Origin: Monocercomonoides exilis
Lineage: Eukaryota; Preaxostyla; Oxymonadida; Polymastigidae
Reading direction: 5' to 3'
DNA length: 64,000 bases
Assembly (NCBI GenBank): GCA_001643675.2
Contig: LSRY02000008.1
Coordinates: 1,676,001-1,740,000 of the forward strand
Part shown: positions 35,449 through 45,226 of the stretch, piece after piece
Layout of the letters: every line of letters begins with the position of its first letter
Position numbering within the stretch: the first letter of the stretch is position 1
Notes under the pieces: model-generated
The model's input: only the letters and a program-made list of their open reading frames with translations
Told to the model about the DNA's origin: nothing
The model's database searches: none
Program-made: the position numbers and the translations under genes

Positions 35449-35500
35449 AGGGTTATTAGGGTTGTTAGGGTTATTAGGGTTATTTGTGTTAGCTGGGTTA
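35449..35500 (+). repeat. Telomere-like 9 bp repeat, mirror copy
   Basis: TTATTAGGG-type units in tandem, mirror of 12518-12560. Read in frame they give GLLGLLGLLG. They sit where cassette A has SVVVVRG, just upstream of an RNISLKGW-like segment. Confidence 0.55.
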
Positions 35501-35823
35501 TTGGGATGATGAGGAATATTTCATTGAAGGGATGGGGAAAGAGAAGGGAATGTGGATGAGAGATTGTTTTGTGGGAAGAGGTGGATGGGGCAGTGGAGGA
35601 GCGGAAGAGAAAGGAGAGGAAGAGAAAGAGGATGAGAAGAAAATGAAGAAGCGGAAGTTGGAGCGGAAGTTGGAGCGGAAGTTGGAGCGGAAGTTTGTGA
35701 AAATAAAATGGTGCAGGGGTTTTCATATTTATTATTGAAGTCTTTTTGATTTTTATTTCTTATTTTTTTTATTTTTTATATATTATGTTTTTTGATTTTT
35801 TTGGATTATTAAATATGTTTTTT

Positions 35824-35992
35824 AATTGATAACAGGGACTTTTGCGTGAATATTCACAAACGAAGAATGTGAATGGAATATAGAAAGAAGGAAGAAAATT
35901 GAAACAAAAGGTGAAAAAGAGATGTGGGGAAGCCATGATGATCAGAAGGGGAAGAAGAAGCAGAAAAAATGATACAATCATATTGAGATATT
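35824..35992 (+). promoter_or_regulatory. Conserved 5' block of cassette E with CTTTTGCGTGAATATTCA motif
   Basis: The motif at 35838-35855 follows a T-rich tract and ATTGATAACAGGGA. The first ~50 bp match the cassette B block almost exactly. From about 35880 the sequence departs from the B type and follows the cassette F type instead. The switch next to the motif suggests a conversion boundary or a splice site; the sequence does not decide which. Confidence 0.45.
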
Positions 35993-37621
35993 TTGCTTCA
36001 TTGCTACAAGAAGCAAGGGGAAGAAAGGGAAATGTTGAAGGAAGCGTTTCAGTTTGCGAATCACACTTTTCTTCTTTTTTTCAATTTTATCTCATCACAT
36101 TCCATATCTCTTGTTTCACTCTCCAAATTAACATCTTTTAACATCACAACAGCATCTACAGATTGTCCATCTCTAGCAACTATGTCAACCCTAACCACAT
36201 GTTTTATGAATAGCTGCTCATTCTCATCACTCTGCGATGCGTATGATGGAGGGATTGTCTCTTCCCTCAACAATCCCTTGGTCTCCTTGTCTGTTTCAAA
36301 CACTTCATTCACTGAGTGTTGTCGTACAAGAAACGTTGTATGTGAAGGAAATGCAGATGTCAAGTTGACTCCAGAGAGGCAAAATACAACAGACAATGGA
36401 GCAAATTCATTTATTTGGTGTGAATGGAACGGATCGAAGGCTAATGGAAGCAAAGATGATTATGCTGATGATGCTTCAAATGGTGGAGCAATTCGCATGT
36501 ACAATCTCAATTCTGGAGAACTTTTTGTTTCGCATTGTCTGTTTAATAATTGTTTAGCATACAGCCGTGGAGGTGGAATTATGTGTCATACAATCAAATC
36601 TGTGTATATCGAAAATAATGTGTTCAATGCTTGCACAGCACAAAACCATTACGGAGGAGGAATGTATGCTTATTCGATATTGGAATGTGTTCGGATTAGT
36701 GGGTGCGAATTTAAGAATTGCAAAGCATACAGCGAAGGTGGTGGTTTACGATTGTACAGTTTTAATGTTTCAGGAACAGGATGCATTCCAACAGAAAATG
36801 AAGGAGGAGAGAGTGCGTGTGTGTTTGATTGCAGTTTCACTTCATGCTCACTTTCTGGATCAAATGGTGGAGGCATGTGGATTTATAATTTTCCTGCTCA
36901 AGTCAAAATGAGGAGCGTTCAGTTTATCTCCTGTACAGCTTCGTCACAAGGTGGGGGAATGAGATTGGAGCCAAATCGAGCAACAGGGCCAGTTGATGGG
37001 TGCTATTGTTATTTCCTATTTTTTCATGAGTGCAAGTGCTCATCCAATCCTCCCAGTGGTCATGATATATTTTATGTTGATAAATACGATGTTTTCTTGA
37101 ATGAGGGGAATCCGTTTTGTGAAAGCTATTCCACCAACAGCGATGATAGAAGAGTGTGCTATGTGTATAACTACTCGAATGCAGGTGCCTGGACATATGA
37201 TCAAACATCAAAAAAGGATTGGCTGAAGGATAAGACGATCTATGTTTCTGTGAATGGAAATGATACATCTCCACTTTGCGGGGCAAATGAATCAAATCCG
37301 TGTCTAACAGTGAAGAAAGCGTTTGAGATGTGTGAGGTGCAGATTAGCTTGACAATCACACTGATGAAAGGGAATCACACAAGTGAGACAGCAACGATTG
37401 ATATTGGGGCAAAGAAGATTTCAGTCATTGGGAAAGGGAGGACGGAGAGTTCGATTGGAACAGGGGAACTTTCATCATCATCAGCAGTAGGAACGTTGTT
37501 CAGTGTGACGACAGGTCATCTGGGAATGAGTCATTTGAAAGTTGATTGTAACTCAAATGCAAATCCTTCTTCACCGAGTGTTATTGTTGTATTTTATGAA
37601 AGTGAAAATATTTGCACTTGA
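35993..37621 (+). CDS. Beta-helix surface-type protein, cassette E (542 codons, truncated)
   Basis: The longest continuous first helix after D. The 5' part is nearly the D type (SLCDAYDGGIVSSLNNPLVS, ADVKLTPERQ). The middle is shared with H (SNGGAIRMYNL) and F (NSGEL, NACTAQNHYGGGMY). A type I linker follows (TIYVSVNGND, CLTVKKAFEMCE, KKISVIG), then GTLFSVTTGHLG. The frame ends after SVIVVFYESE, a junction shared with cassette B, and lacks the rest of the second helix. It starts at TTG (first ATG at 36032) with no signal peptide. It is the mirror partner of B by its flanks, yet its coding interior belongs to other subtypes. Probably a silent cassette. Confidence 0.7.
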   Translation: MLHCYKKQGEEREMLKEAFQFANHTFLLFFNFISSHSISLVSLSKLTSFNITTASTDCPSLATMSTLTTCFMNSCSFSSLCDAYDGGIVSSLNNPLVSLSVSNTSFTECCRTRNVVCEGNADVKLTPERQNTTDNGANSFIWCEWNGSKANGSKDDYADDASNGGAIRMYNLNSGELFVSHCLFNNCLAYSRGGGIMCHTIKSVYIENNVFNACTAQNHYGGGMYAYSILECVRISGCEFKNCKAYSEGGGLRLYSFNVSGTGCIPTENEGGESACVFDCSFTSCSLSGSNGGGMWIYNFPAQVKMRSVQFISCTASSQGGGMRLEPNRATGPVDGCYCYFLFFHECKCSSNPPSGHDIFYVDKYDVFLNEGNPFCESYSTNSDDRRVCYVYNYSNAGAWTYDQTSKKDWLKDKTIYVSVNGNDTSPLCGANESNPCLTVKKAFEMCEVQISLTITLMKGNHTSETATIDIGAKKISVIGKGRTESSIGTGELSSSSAVGTLFSVTTGHLGMSHLKVDCNSNANPSSPSVIVVFYESENICT

Positions 37622-39909
37622 GTTTTGAATCAAGTTAGTCAAATGAGAAATAGAGTAAAATATTAAATTAAAAAATTAACATATTAATTACAAAAAAGAT
37701 TTGATTTGCAAAATACTTTCATTTTAAAAATTTAGAGTTTTGTTTTCAAATGCATATTGTTTTCATTTCATTATAATTTTTATGGATTTTTCTGTTTGAT
37801 AGAAAAAAGAAATAATTTTTCAAAAATTCAAATATTTATTATTTTTAAGAATAAATGAAAAAGGAAGGAAAGAAGAAAAACCTCTTCAGTGCCATTTTTT
37901 TGAGTTCGAGAAAAGAGAAAAGATTGTTGAAAAAGAAATATCCCAAGTTATTCTTTTTCATGAAATGTTTGTTATCTTGTGAATATTACACATAGGCATG
38001 TGATTGGAATTCTTTGTCAAATAATCTTTTTCACCTTCAACAGAATAATCTCATTTCTTGTGTTTTTGTTTAAATCGTTATCTTTTTAACTCATTTGTTT
38101 GTTTGTTTTATTGAATTTTCAAATATGATCTTTCATTTCTTTTTTCATCAAAGAAGAGATATTTGAAAAAAATTATTCCTGTTTTCAATGGGAAAAAATA
38201 AAGTTATAAAATTGTTTCTTGTTTCTTAAATTTTTTTTAACATGTGAATTCAAAGAAGGACGAAAAAAAATAACGGATGAATTTAAAGACAGAACGAAAA
38301 TTTTCAATATTATCAGAATTTTGATTAATATTTCAGACTTTATGACATATTATTGTTTTGTTCAAAAAAAACATGCACATTCCGAGTTTTCTTTTTCTTT
38401 TCTTTTTATTCAAACATCAATTGAATTGTGTTCATGAAAAAATAACTTTTTCTAAAAACAATCAAAAAATAGTAATGATGCGGATTCATTTGAATGAAGC
38501 TGTTTTTGTTGAATAACAATCCAGCATGAGAATTGTGGTTTCAAAAATAATCACCCAAAAAATCTGGCTGAATCTTTCATTGAGTTGAAAATGTTTTCTG
38601 TGATTTGTTTGTGATTATTTGAAGGGATTGAGTGTTTTTGCTTTTTCACTTCTTTTCGAACACTCAACTGAAACGCAAGGGCTCAATCAAAATAAAACGA
38701 TTAAATTGGGGAAAGCATTCAAATGAGAATATTTATAATTGTTTTTTAAATCAAAACATTTTTCGGAGAATGTGTCATTTTCTGATTCGCAGTTATTTGC
38801 AAAAGAATTTTAACAAAAGTGTCACATGTTTTCAAATTATTGTTTTCCAAACACACATTGTCATTGAAAGACAGAAAAGATCATTCAAGATTTTTATTGA
38901 AATAATGGATTGATTTCAAAGAATTTGTGACAAATTGTTGATTCCAAAATATTGATAGGAAAAATGTGAAATCAAAAAGAATCACCCACACTCCAATAAA
39001 AAAGAAAAATCGATCTGATTGGTATGACTTTTTCTTTTGAATAACAAATGTGTGAATGTGTGTTGAGTCCTTCAAAGGAAATCTTCATTTTCTGTGAAAC
39101 AATCATTTTTGTGAAACCACAAATATTTCCAGACATCAATTCAGGTGCAAAACAAATATCCGACTTCATTTAGAATGTTGATTTTCAAGCATTTTTTTTC
39201 ACAATTCATCATAACTTCTCTTCTCCAAATAAACTCAACATTCTGGCTGGAAATCATGAATAAATTTCTTTTTCATGTTTGTTATGAAATACAAGAATTT
39301 TGATGAAATATTGTTTGGAAACAAGGAATATGTGTTTTTCAAACAATTTTTATTTTAAGTGTTTTTTTTAAAAACTATAAATTTTATTCACTATTCGTAT
39401 TTTTTATAAAAAGTGATTGAAGTTCCATCCTTTATCTCATATTTCTTTCTGTCATTCATTCTCCATGTCATTGACCGAACTGAAATAATGTTTCAACCTT
39501 GAAGAGATAATACTACTGAACTCGACGGAGTACAAAATTTCAATTTCTTTTGGATATTAAAAAGGAAATGTGTTCTCAGTTCAATAAATCACTAAAATCA
39601 TATTAAGTATTTTTGTAAAATAAAATTCAGTTTATTAAATTTTTTGTTCTTATTAAAGAATTTTTTTTCTGAATCACTGTTATTCTTTCAAATCAAAAAA
39701 TGAAAAATATGATTTTTTTTGTTCAAATCAACAAGATATTTAGACAAAGAGTTTTTGATATCACGGTTTGCGGATTCACTGTCATTTTTTCCAAATTCCT
39801 TGAGATGAAATTTATTTCGTATTTTTCAATTTTTTTCTCCCAAAAAAGAAACCAATCAAAACTCGCCTTTTGCAACCGAACAACAGTCAACAATAATTTA
39901 TTATCTTTA
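37622..39909. other. AT-rich spacer downstream of cassette E
   Basis: No supported gene. Two solo ends of the TGGGTG-type element (CACCCA at the right) lie at 38539-38557 and 38967-38987, in the same orientation and without detectable partners. The rest is A/T-rich sequence. Confidence 0.6.
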
Positions 39910-40849
39910 TTATTTTGTTGAATTCAAGTGTATAGATTTATTTTTGTTTAATTGATCGAAATATAAGTTGGAATGTGATTTTGTGAGAACAAAACTTATT
40001 TTTTTTCTCCAGAAACACCGAATACTTCTTGAGCAACGATGTGACATCGCGAGCAGAATGGAGAGGCTTGCCAGGTGCTTCATTACCGAAAATGACATGT
40101 CTTTTTTGGAACGAACAATGAACAGTTTTGCATCGAAATCACTAACTTTCCTCATTCTGTTTGTTCCAGCAGTTGTTCCACAGAAAGACACTCGCAGTTA
40201 CTGGGCACCCACCAACAGAGTCTGGCGCACGAGCAGCTTCACGGAATCTTTCCAATTTGTATTTTGGATGAAAGGAGGGGAAACGACAAGAAACGAGATG
40301 TTATCACGAACATTCAAGATTGAGTGCGATTGTTCGAAATACTGGTTGCATATCTCTAAATATGAATTCTGCCACATGGATTTCATGCACTTTTTTTTTG
40401 GACAACAACCGATGCTGTATTTGAATTTATTTTTTTTTTTACAAAACAATGCAGAACCGAATCTCTCACAAATCATGTGGAGTGAGAATACTCGGAGCAT
40501 TGCTACATGATCAAGCGTATATCCGATATTTTCTCTTCGATGTCTTTGCCGACTTGAGCCGATGACGATTTTTTGGTTGCTTGTCGCAATTTCTCCGTTG
40601 ATTTGAACAGAGCAATTTGTTTGCCCTCACATATGAGCGAAATGCAATAATTCGTATCATGGATTGAGCTGATGAAGCTTTTCGCAAGCATTTTTGCAGA
40701 TTGAGTCTTGATGATTTTTCACTGATCCTTTTGAGTAATTCTCCGTTCCCTCCAAAGAAGCGTTGTTGGAGCCTCAGAACATGATTTTCGGCCAAGCATA
40801 TTATTGTTGTACCACAAATAAATTCTGCATATTTCTTCACCACATTCAT
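39910..40849 (-). pseudogene. Possible decayed unknown gene
   Basis: Four - strand frames follow each other with shifts and stops: 40511-40849, 40503-40691, 40198-40500 and 39910-40191. Segments such as LICEGKQIALFKSTEKLRQA and KVSDFDAKLFIVRSKKDMSF look like protein, and base composition is clearly less AT-rich than the flanking spacers. Together they would give a protein of about 300 residues, broken by frameshifts or by short introns (a GTAAAA...ACAG stretch lies near 40426-40452). No family is recognised. The opposite strand also has a 180-codon frame (39968-40510), so the coding strand is not certain. Confidence 0.3.
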
Positions 40850-42518
40850 TGCTCAACCACCTATTTCAGCCTCAGTGGAGAAACTCTACCAAAGAAACGA
40901 TATGAAAAGACAACGAGACTGCCATTTGCCATTCAATCAATGATGAACATCCTTCCCCTGCCATCATTGGTTCTATTTGATTGCAGCATTTGTTGGAATA
41001 CGAAGCCATCTTCAACAACAACATCATCATTCTTCACTGATTCACACAAAAAAGTTCTTATAACGAAAATGAAATTATTTCTTCGTTGTTTGTTTCAATC
41101 ACATTTCAATGACAGATCAGAAGAAGGCGATTGAGGCAGAGAGATGAATGAAGAGCGTTATTCGCTAATTGCTTTCTTTATTGAGGAGGAAGCAGCCAAG
41201 CAATTTGGATGAAGAAATGAAGATGGGATGAAATATTCATTTGATATTTGCAATGGAAAAGGGAAAATGGGTGAAGAGACATTCAAATTGATGATGTTTG
41301 AAGGTTTGTTTGCTTGTTTTATTGATTAATCGATTTATTTATCTTTTTTTGATCAATTGATTTTTCATCAGAAAAGAGGGAAAAGAAGAAGAAAAGCACA
41401 ATTTTCACGATATTTCTTTTCAACATGGGTATCTTTTTTTTCAAAGGCAAGAAATGAATTCTTGATGAGGAATTGAGCGCCGATTTGTTGCATTGGGAAA
41501 GGAAGAGGTGCTTGTGTGTTTGTGTGTGTGTGTGTGTGGGTGTGTGTGGCCATCTGAGACAGCAAGGGGGATGAGCGGAGCAGAAGAAGGCTGTGTGCTT
41601 TGTCAGATAGAAGATGCGAATGATTTGAGATGCAACTGCGAAACAGGAGAAACATAAAGAGAGAAAGAGAGAAAGAGAGAAAAAGAGAGAAAAAGAAAGA
41701 AATTTGTCATTTTGAGAAGTGGCCAATTGGAAGAGATGAGGCTCAGCTGTTGTGCTGTCTGTTGGTGTTGGCATTGGAGTTGGTGTTGGTGTGGAAGAAG
41801 CACTTGCGAAATAATGACGAATTTATCTTCTGAGTGTGAGGATATCATCATTTGCTTCATCAATTTCGATGGTATTTAAATATTCTTATAATTTTTATTC
41901 TTTTTTTCTTTGATTATTTTCGAATTAGATTTTTTCTTTTTTCATTTTTGTCAAACAGATTTTTGTTTTTGGCTTTCGCCAACATTATTTGATCAACAGA
42001 TTGAATTTTATTATCACGCATGTTTATATTTTCAGCCAGCCGATGCATCGAATAGCCATTTGGAGCTGAAAAGCTTTCCTTGAAAATGGACAATCCTATT
42101 TCTCCATGACATTCAACATTATTTTCTTTTGTTTTCTCCTTTGTTTTGATTTTTTGTTTTTTCTCACACAGTATGTCGTTCAATCGACACGTGTTGTCCC
42201 AATCAATTTTCATCCAATAAAGAAAAAGTTAAAAAAAAAATATCATTGTTATTCACTTTAATTTGATAAAAGAACAATAATAAAAGATAACACAAGGAAA
42301 CAAAATGAAAGAAAAGGAAAAGAAAGAATAAAAAAATTGAGATGAGGATGAAGAAGAAGATGAGGAATAAAAAGAGGGATAAAAAGCTTTTTTTGAACAA
42401 ATAAAAATTATTGATGAAAAAGTTGGAAAGAACAAATGAATATTAAGCATATCCTTCGCAATTAGCAGTATCAACAAATGCTCTGAATCTGTCTTTCTGC
42501 TCCGAGTTCTTTGTTGTC
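40850..42518. other. Intergenic region with GA- and TG-rich tracts
   Basis: Contains a TG dinucleotide run at about 41517-41550 and a GAGAAA-type run at about 41660-41700. Frames here are low-complexity shadows. No gene is supported. Confidence 0.5.
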
Positions 42519-44129
42519 TCAAATATCTGCTCGGAAAAAATAACAGGAGAAGGGATGTTGAAAATAAGATTTTTGTAGATTAATAGTTGACATGAAATGA
42601 GCTGAAGCTGTTGAATCACTTTTTCTCGAGGATAGTTGATAAATAGGGAGAAGAAAGAATGAGCAGAAAAAGATAAAGAAGAGAATGATGAAATATAAAA
42701 AATTTGTTTCTGTTCCAATCGAACGTGTTTCTCTTCTTTTCCCAATGACTGAAATCTTCTTTTCTCCAATCTCAATTGTTGTCACCTCGCTTGTGTGATC
42801 CCCTCCCATCAGCGTGACTGACAGGCTCACCTGGATCACGCTCTTTTCAACTGCAACACCAATGGTTCGGCATGCACTTGACTCATCCAGTCCACACAAC
42901 TCTTCTTCACCGCCACCACTCACAGCCACAAATCGGTTGAGAATCCCTCTCTTCAGCCAATCCCACTTTTCTGTGTGCTGATATGTCCAACCCTTGGAAT
43001 CCGTATAATCATGTCCATAGCACACCCTCTGGTCATCTGTGTTTGTGGTGTAACATTCATAGAACGGATTATTCGAAGATAAGAAAACATTATATCGATC
43101 ATAATATACCATATCATGACCATATGGCGTATCTGCAGAGCATTTGCATTCATGAAAGAACAAAAAATAACAATAAATCACGTCATTTTGTGATGCTTGT
43201 CTGTATGGATACAGCTCCAATCCACCTCCATGTGCCGATGCTGAACATGAAATAAACTGAATGCTCCTCATTTTGAATTGCGTGATTGGAATATTTGCAC
43301 AATACATGCCTCCACCGTAGTAATTTGTCACCGAGCATGAAGTGAAACTGCAGTCAAACACACATGCACTCTCCCCTCCTTCATTCTCATCTCCAATGCA
43401 TCTTGTTCCTGAAACATTAAAATTATCAAGATCAATACCTCCTCCATTATAATTTGCTTTACAACTTTGAAATTCACATCCGCTGATTCGTACACATGTT
43501 GAAATCCCATTCACATATAATCCTCCTCCGTAATGGTTTTGTGCTGTGCAAGCATTGAACATGTTATTTTCGATACGCACAGTCTTGATTGTGTTGCACA
43601 TAATTCCACCTCCACGGCTGTATGCAAAGCAATTATTAAACAGACAATGTGAAACAGAGAGCTCTCCAGAATTGAGATTGTACATGCAGATAGCCCCGCC
43701 ACTCGATATTCCATCTGAAACAGAATCGCTTTCTCCTGTTGTCTTCGATCCACTCCACTCACACCACGTGAATGTATTCGGTCCATTGGCTGTTATGTTC
43801 TGTCTTTCTGGTTGTTTCTTATTAGTTTCAGTTCCATTGCATTCAACATTTCTTGTTCTGCAACACCCAACAAACGAGGTGTTTGAGGCTGTCAAAGAGG
43901 CATAGGGGTTGTTGAGGGAAGGAACAATCCCGCCATCATATGTGTCGCTAACTGATGAAAATGAACAACTATTCATTAGATATGAGGTTTGGGATGATGT
44001 AGTCGTTGAAGGTGAGCATGCTTCATTTGCTGTTGAAATATTGAAAAATGTGAGTTTGGAGAGTGAAACAAGAGGGATTGAAGGTGATGAGAGGAATGGG
44101 GTTGAAGATTGGACAAGAAATTCTCTCAC
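42519..44129 (-). CDS. Beta-helix surface-type protein, cassette F (536 codons, 3' truncated)
   Basis: The first helix has the usual GGG turns (SSGGAICMYNL, YSRGGGIMCNTI, HYGGGLYV, YNGGGIDLD, YYGGGMYC, AHGGGLELYP). The type II linker follows (RGILNRFVAVSGGGEEELCG, ACRTIGVAVE), shared only with cassette D, then KKISVIG. Homology ends after RSIGTE at about 42713. The last ~65 codons are hydrophobic and unrelated to the family. The frame opens with GTG after a TGA; the SVSES-like start is altered to SVREFLVQ. The mirror copy F' at 63.2 kb is broken. Likely a truncated cassette. Confidence 0.7.
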   Translation of the reverse strand: MREFLVQSSTPFLSSPSIPLVSLSKLTFFNISTANEACSPSTTTSSQTSYLMNSCSFSSVSDTYDGGIVPSLNNPYASLTASNTSFVGCCRTRNVECNGTETNKKQPERQNITANGPNTFTWCEWSGSKTTGESDSVSDGISSGGAICMYNLNSGELSVSHCLFNNCFAYSRGGGIMCNTIKTVRIENNMFNACTAQNHYGGGLYVNGISTCVRISGCEFQSCKANYNGGGIDLDNFNVSGTRCIGDENEGGESACVFDCSFTSCSVTNYYGGGMYCANIPITQFKMRSIQFISCSASAHGGGLELYPYRQASQNDVIYCYFLFFHECKCSADTPYGHDMVYYDRYNVFLSSNNPFYECYTTNTDDQRVCYGHDYTDSKGWTYQHTEKWDWLKRGILNRFVAVSGGGEEELCGLDESSACRTIGVAVEKSVIQVSLSVTLMGGDHTSEVTTIEIGEKKISVIGKRRETRSIGTETNFLYFIILFFIFFCSFFLLPIYQLSSRKSDSTASAHFMSTINLQKSYFQHPFSCYFFRADI

Positions 44130-44360
44130 AGAAATTTCTTTCCTTCAACGTTTCCTTCTCTTCCCCTTCATTCAGAAAAATTTTGCAAAATATCCCAATA
44201 AGTTTCAGTATCTTTTTTTGTCTTCGCTCGCCTCTTCTGATAGGAATGTTTTCGCCTAAATCTTTTTTTTCCTTCTGTTTTCGTCTCCTGCCTTCTTTCT
44301 GTATTCCATTCACATTCATCCCTTTTGAATATTCATGCAAAAGTCCCTATTATCAATTAA
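44130..44360 (-). promoter_or_regulatory. Conserved 5' block of cassette F
   Basis: CTTTTGCATGAATATTCA variant at about 44327-44344 on the - strand, preceded by ATTGATAATAGGGA. A 105-codon frame (44023-44340) runs through it in a different phase from the cassette. Same possible roles as the other copies: splice acceptor with exon start, promoter, or recombination edge. Confidence 0.4.
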
Positions 44361-44800
44361 AAAAAAAAGAAAAAAAATATTTAAAATGTAATACAAAATA
44401 TCACAAACCAGTACTATTTTCCTTTCGCAATCTGCTTCCTTTTCTTCATCTTCATATCCTTCTTGACTTCCTGTCACATTTCTTCTTCAGCCATTTCCTC
44501 AATTTTCCGATTATTCTTTTCTGTTGCTTCCCCTCCTTCTTTTTCAAATCGCTGCACAAATCTTCAAAGCCCTCCTCTTCCATTCATTTCATTGATTTCC
44601 TCCAGCTCATTCTTCGATATTCTCAAAAAAATTGTCATTGCCTGCTTTCTGAAAAGCATCAAATATGCTCTTTTCCCCATGTTCATTCGTTGCCTGAAAA
44701 TGTCCTTCCATAAATCTTAATCCCTCAAAAAAAAAAAATAAAATGTTTGAAAAATTGGAGGAAAAAAATAATACAAAACACACTCTAAAAATATATTTAT
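44361..44800 (-). other. Decayed upstream exon-like segment of cassette F
   Basis: The - strand contains a Lys-rich segment with FEDLCSDLKKKEG and KLRKWLKKKCDRKSRRI at about 44474-44597, open for roughly 40 codons and ending in TGA. A related, more broken version lies upstream of cassette A at about 4460-4640. Function unknown. Confidence 0.3.
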
Positions 44801-44842
44801 TGCCAATCTTCACACACTTTCTTCTTCTTCTTCGAATGCCTC

Positions 44843-45226
44843 TCAAAATATTGTTCTTTTCTGCCAACAAAACTCGCCTTTTTTGCTTCCCTTGTATGTT
44901 TCATTGCCAATGAAAGTGATTCTGTTCTGCTTCCAAAAACTTGCTTCATTTCCAATTCTCGGCACTGATTCCGCTCGAATAACACACAAATAATAAAAAT
45001 GCTTCAATATAATTTTAATGAAGATGAAGAAGATAATGACAGCGGTGATGGCGATGATAGAGATGAAGATGATAAAGTTGGTGAATGCGATGTTATTGTC
45101 AAGTTTGAATACTATGTGTCTTCTGTCAGAAGATATTCTCAGCATCGCAACCTCGTTCTCTGCTCTTGTGGATAACCCTTCGATAACACAATGCAAAAGG
45201 CGACAGCAAAATGATTCAAAGTCCAT
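44843..45226 (-). CDS. Hypothetical small membrane protein (127 codons)
   Basis: N-terminal soluble part with MLRISSDRRHIVFKLDNN, then one long hydrophobic segment (about residues 50-72, FTNFIIFISIIAITAVIIFF), then a basic tail. The mirror arm keeps the same frame at 62311-62637 with conservative changes (R to K, D to E), although that arm has lost many bases elsewhere. The hydrophobic segment is coded by ATC-like repeats, so low complexity may explain it. No family recognised; an upstream frame (45139-45324) overlaps in another phase. Confidence 0.35.
   Translation of the reverse strand: MDFESFCCRLLHCVIEGLSTRAENEVAMLRISSDRRHIVFKLDNNIAFTNFIIFISIIAITAVIIFFIFIKIILKHFYYLCVIRAESVPRIGNEASFWKQNRITFIGNETYKGSKKGEFCWQKRTIF

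Larger units (their letters stand above)
33945..35825 (+). repeat. Diverged outer inverted repeat, right copy
   Basis: Inverted relative of 12211-13965. Simple repeats are longer here: a TTC run at about 34506-34582, a GAGAAA run at about 34104-34142, a GAAAGCGAT run at about 35021-35067 and a 12 bp repeat encoding LERK at about 35650-35695. An intron-like GTTTGT...TTATTCAG stretch lies at 34201-34276. The 34755-35093 frame ends in an Asp-Glu-Ser repeat and is in phase with its left counterpart only at its 3' end. No complete gene is supported. Confidence 0.65.
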
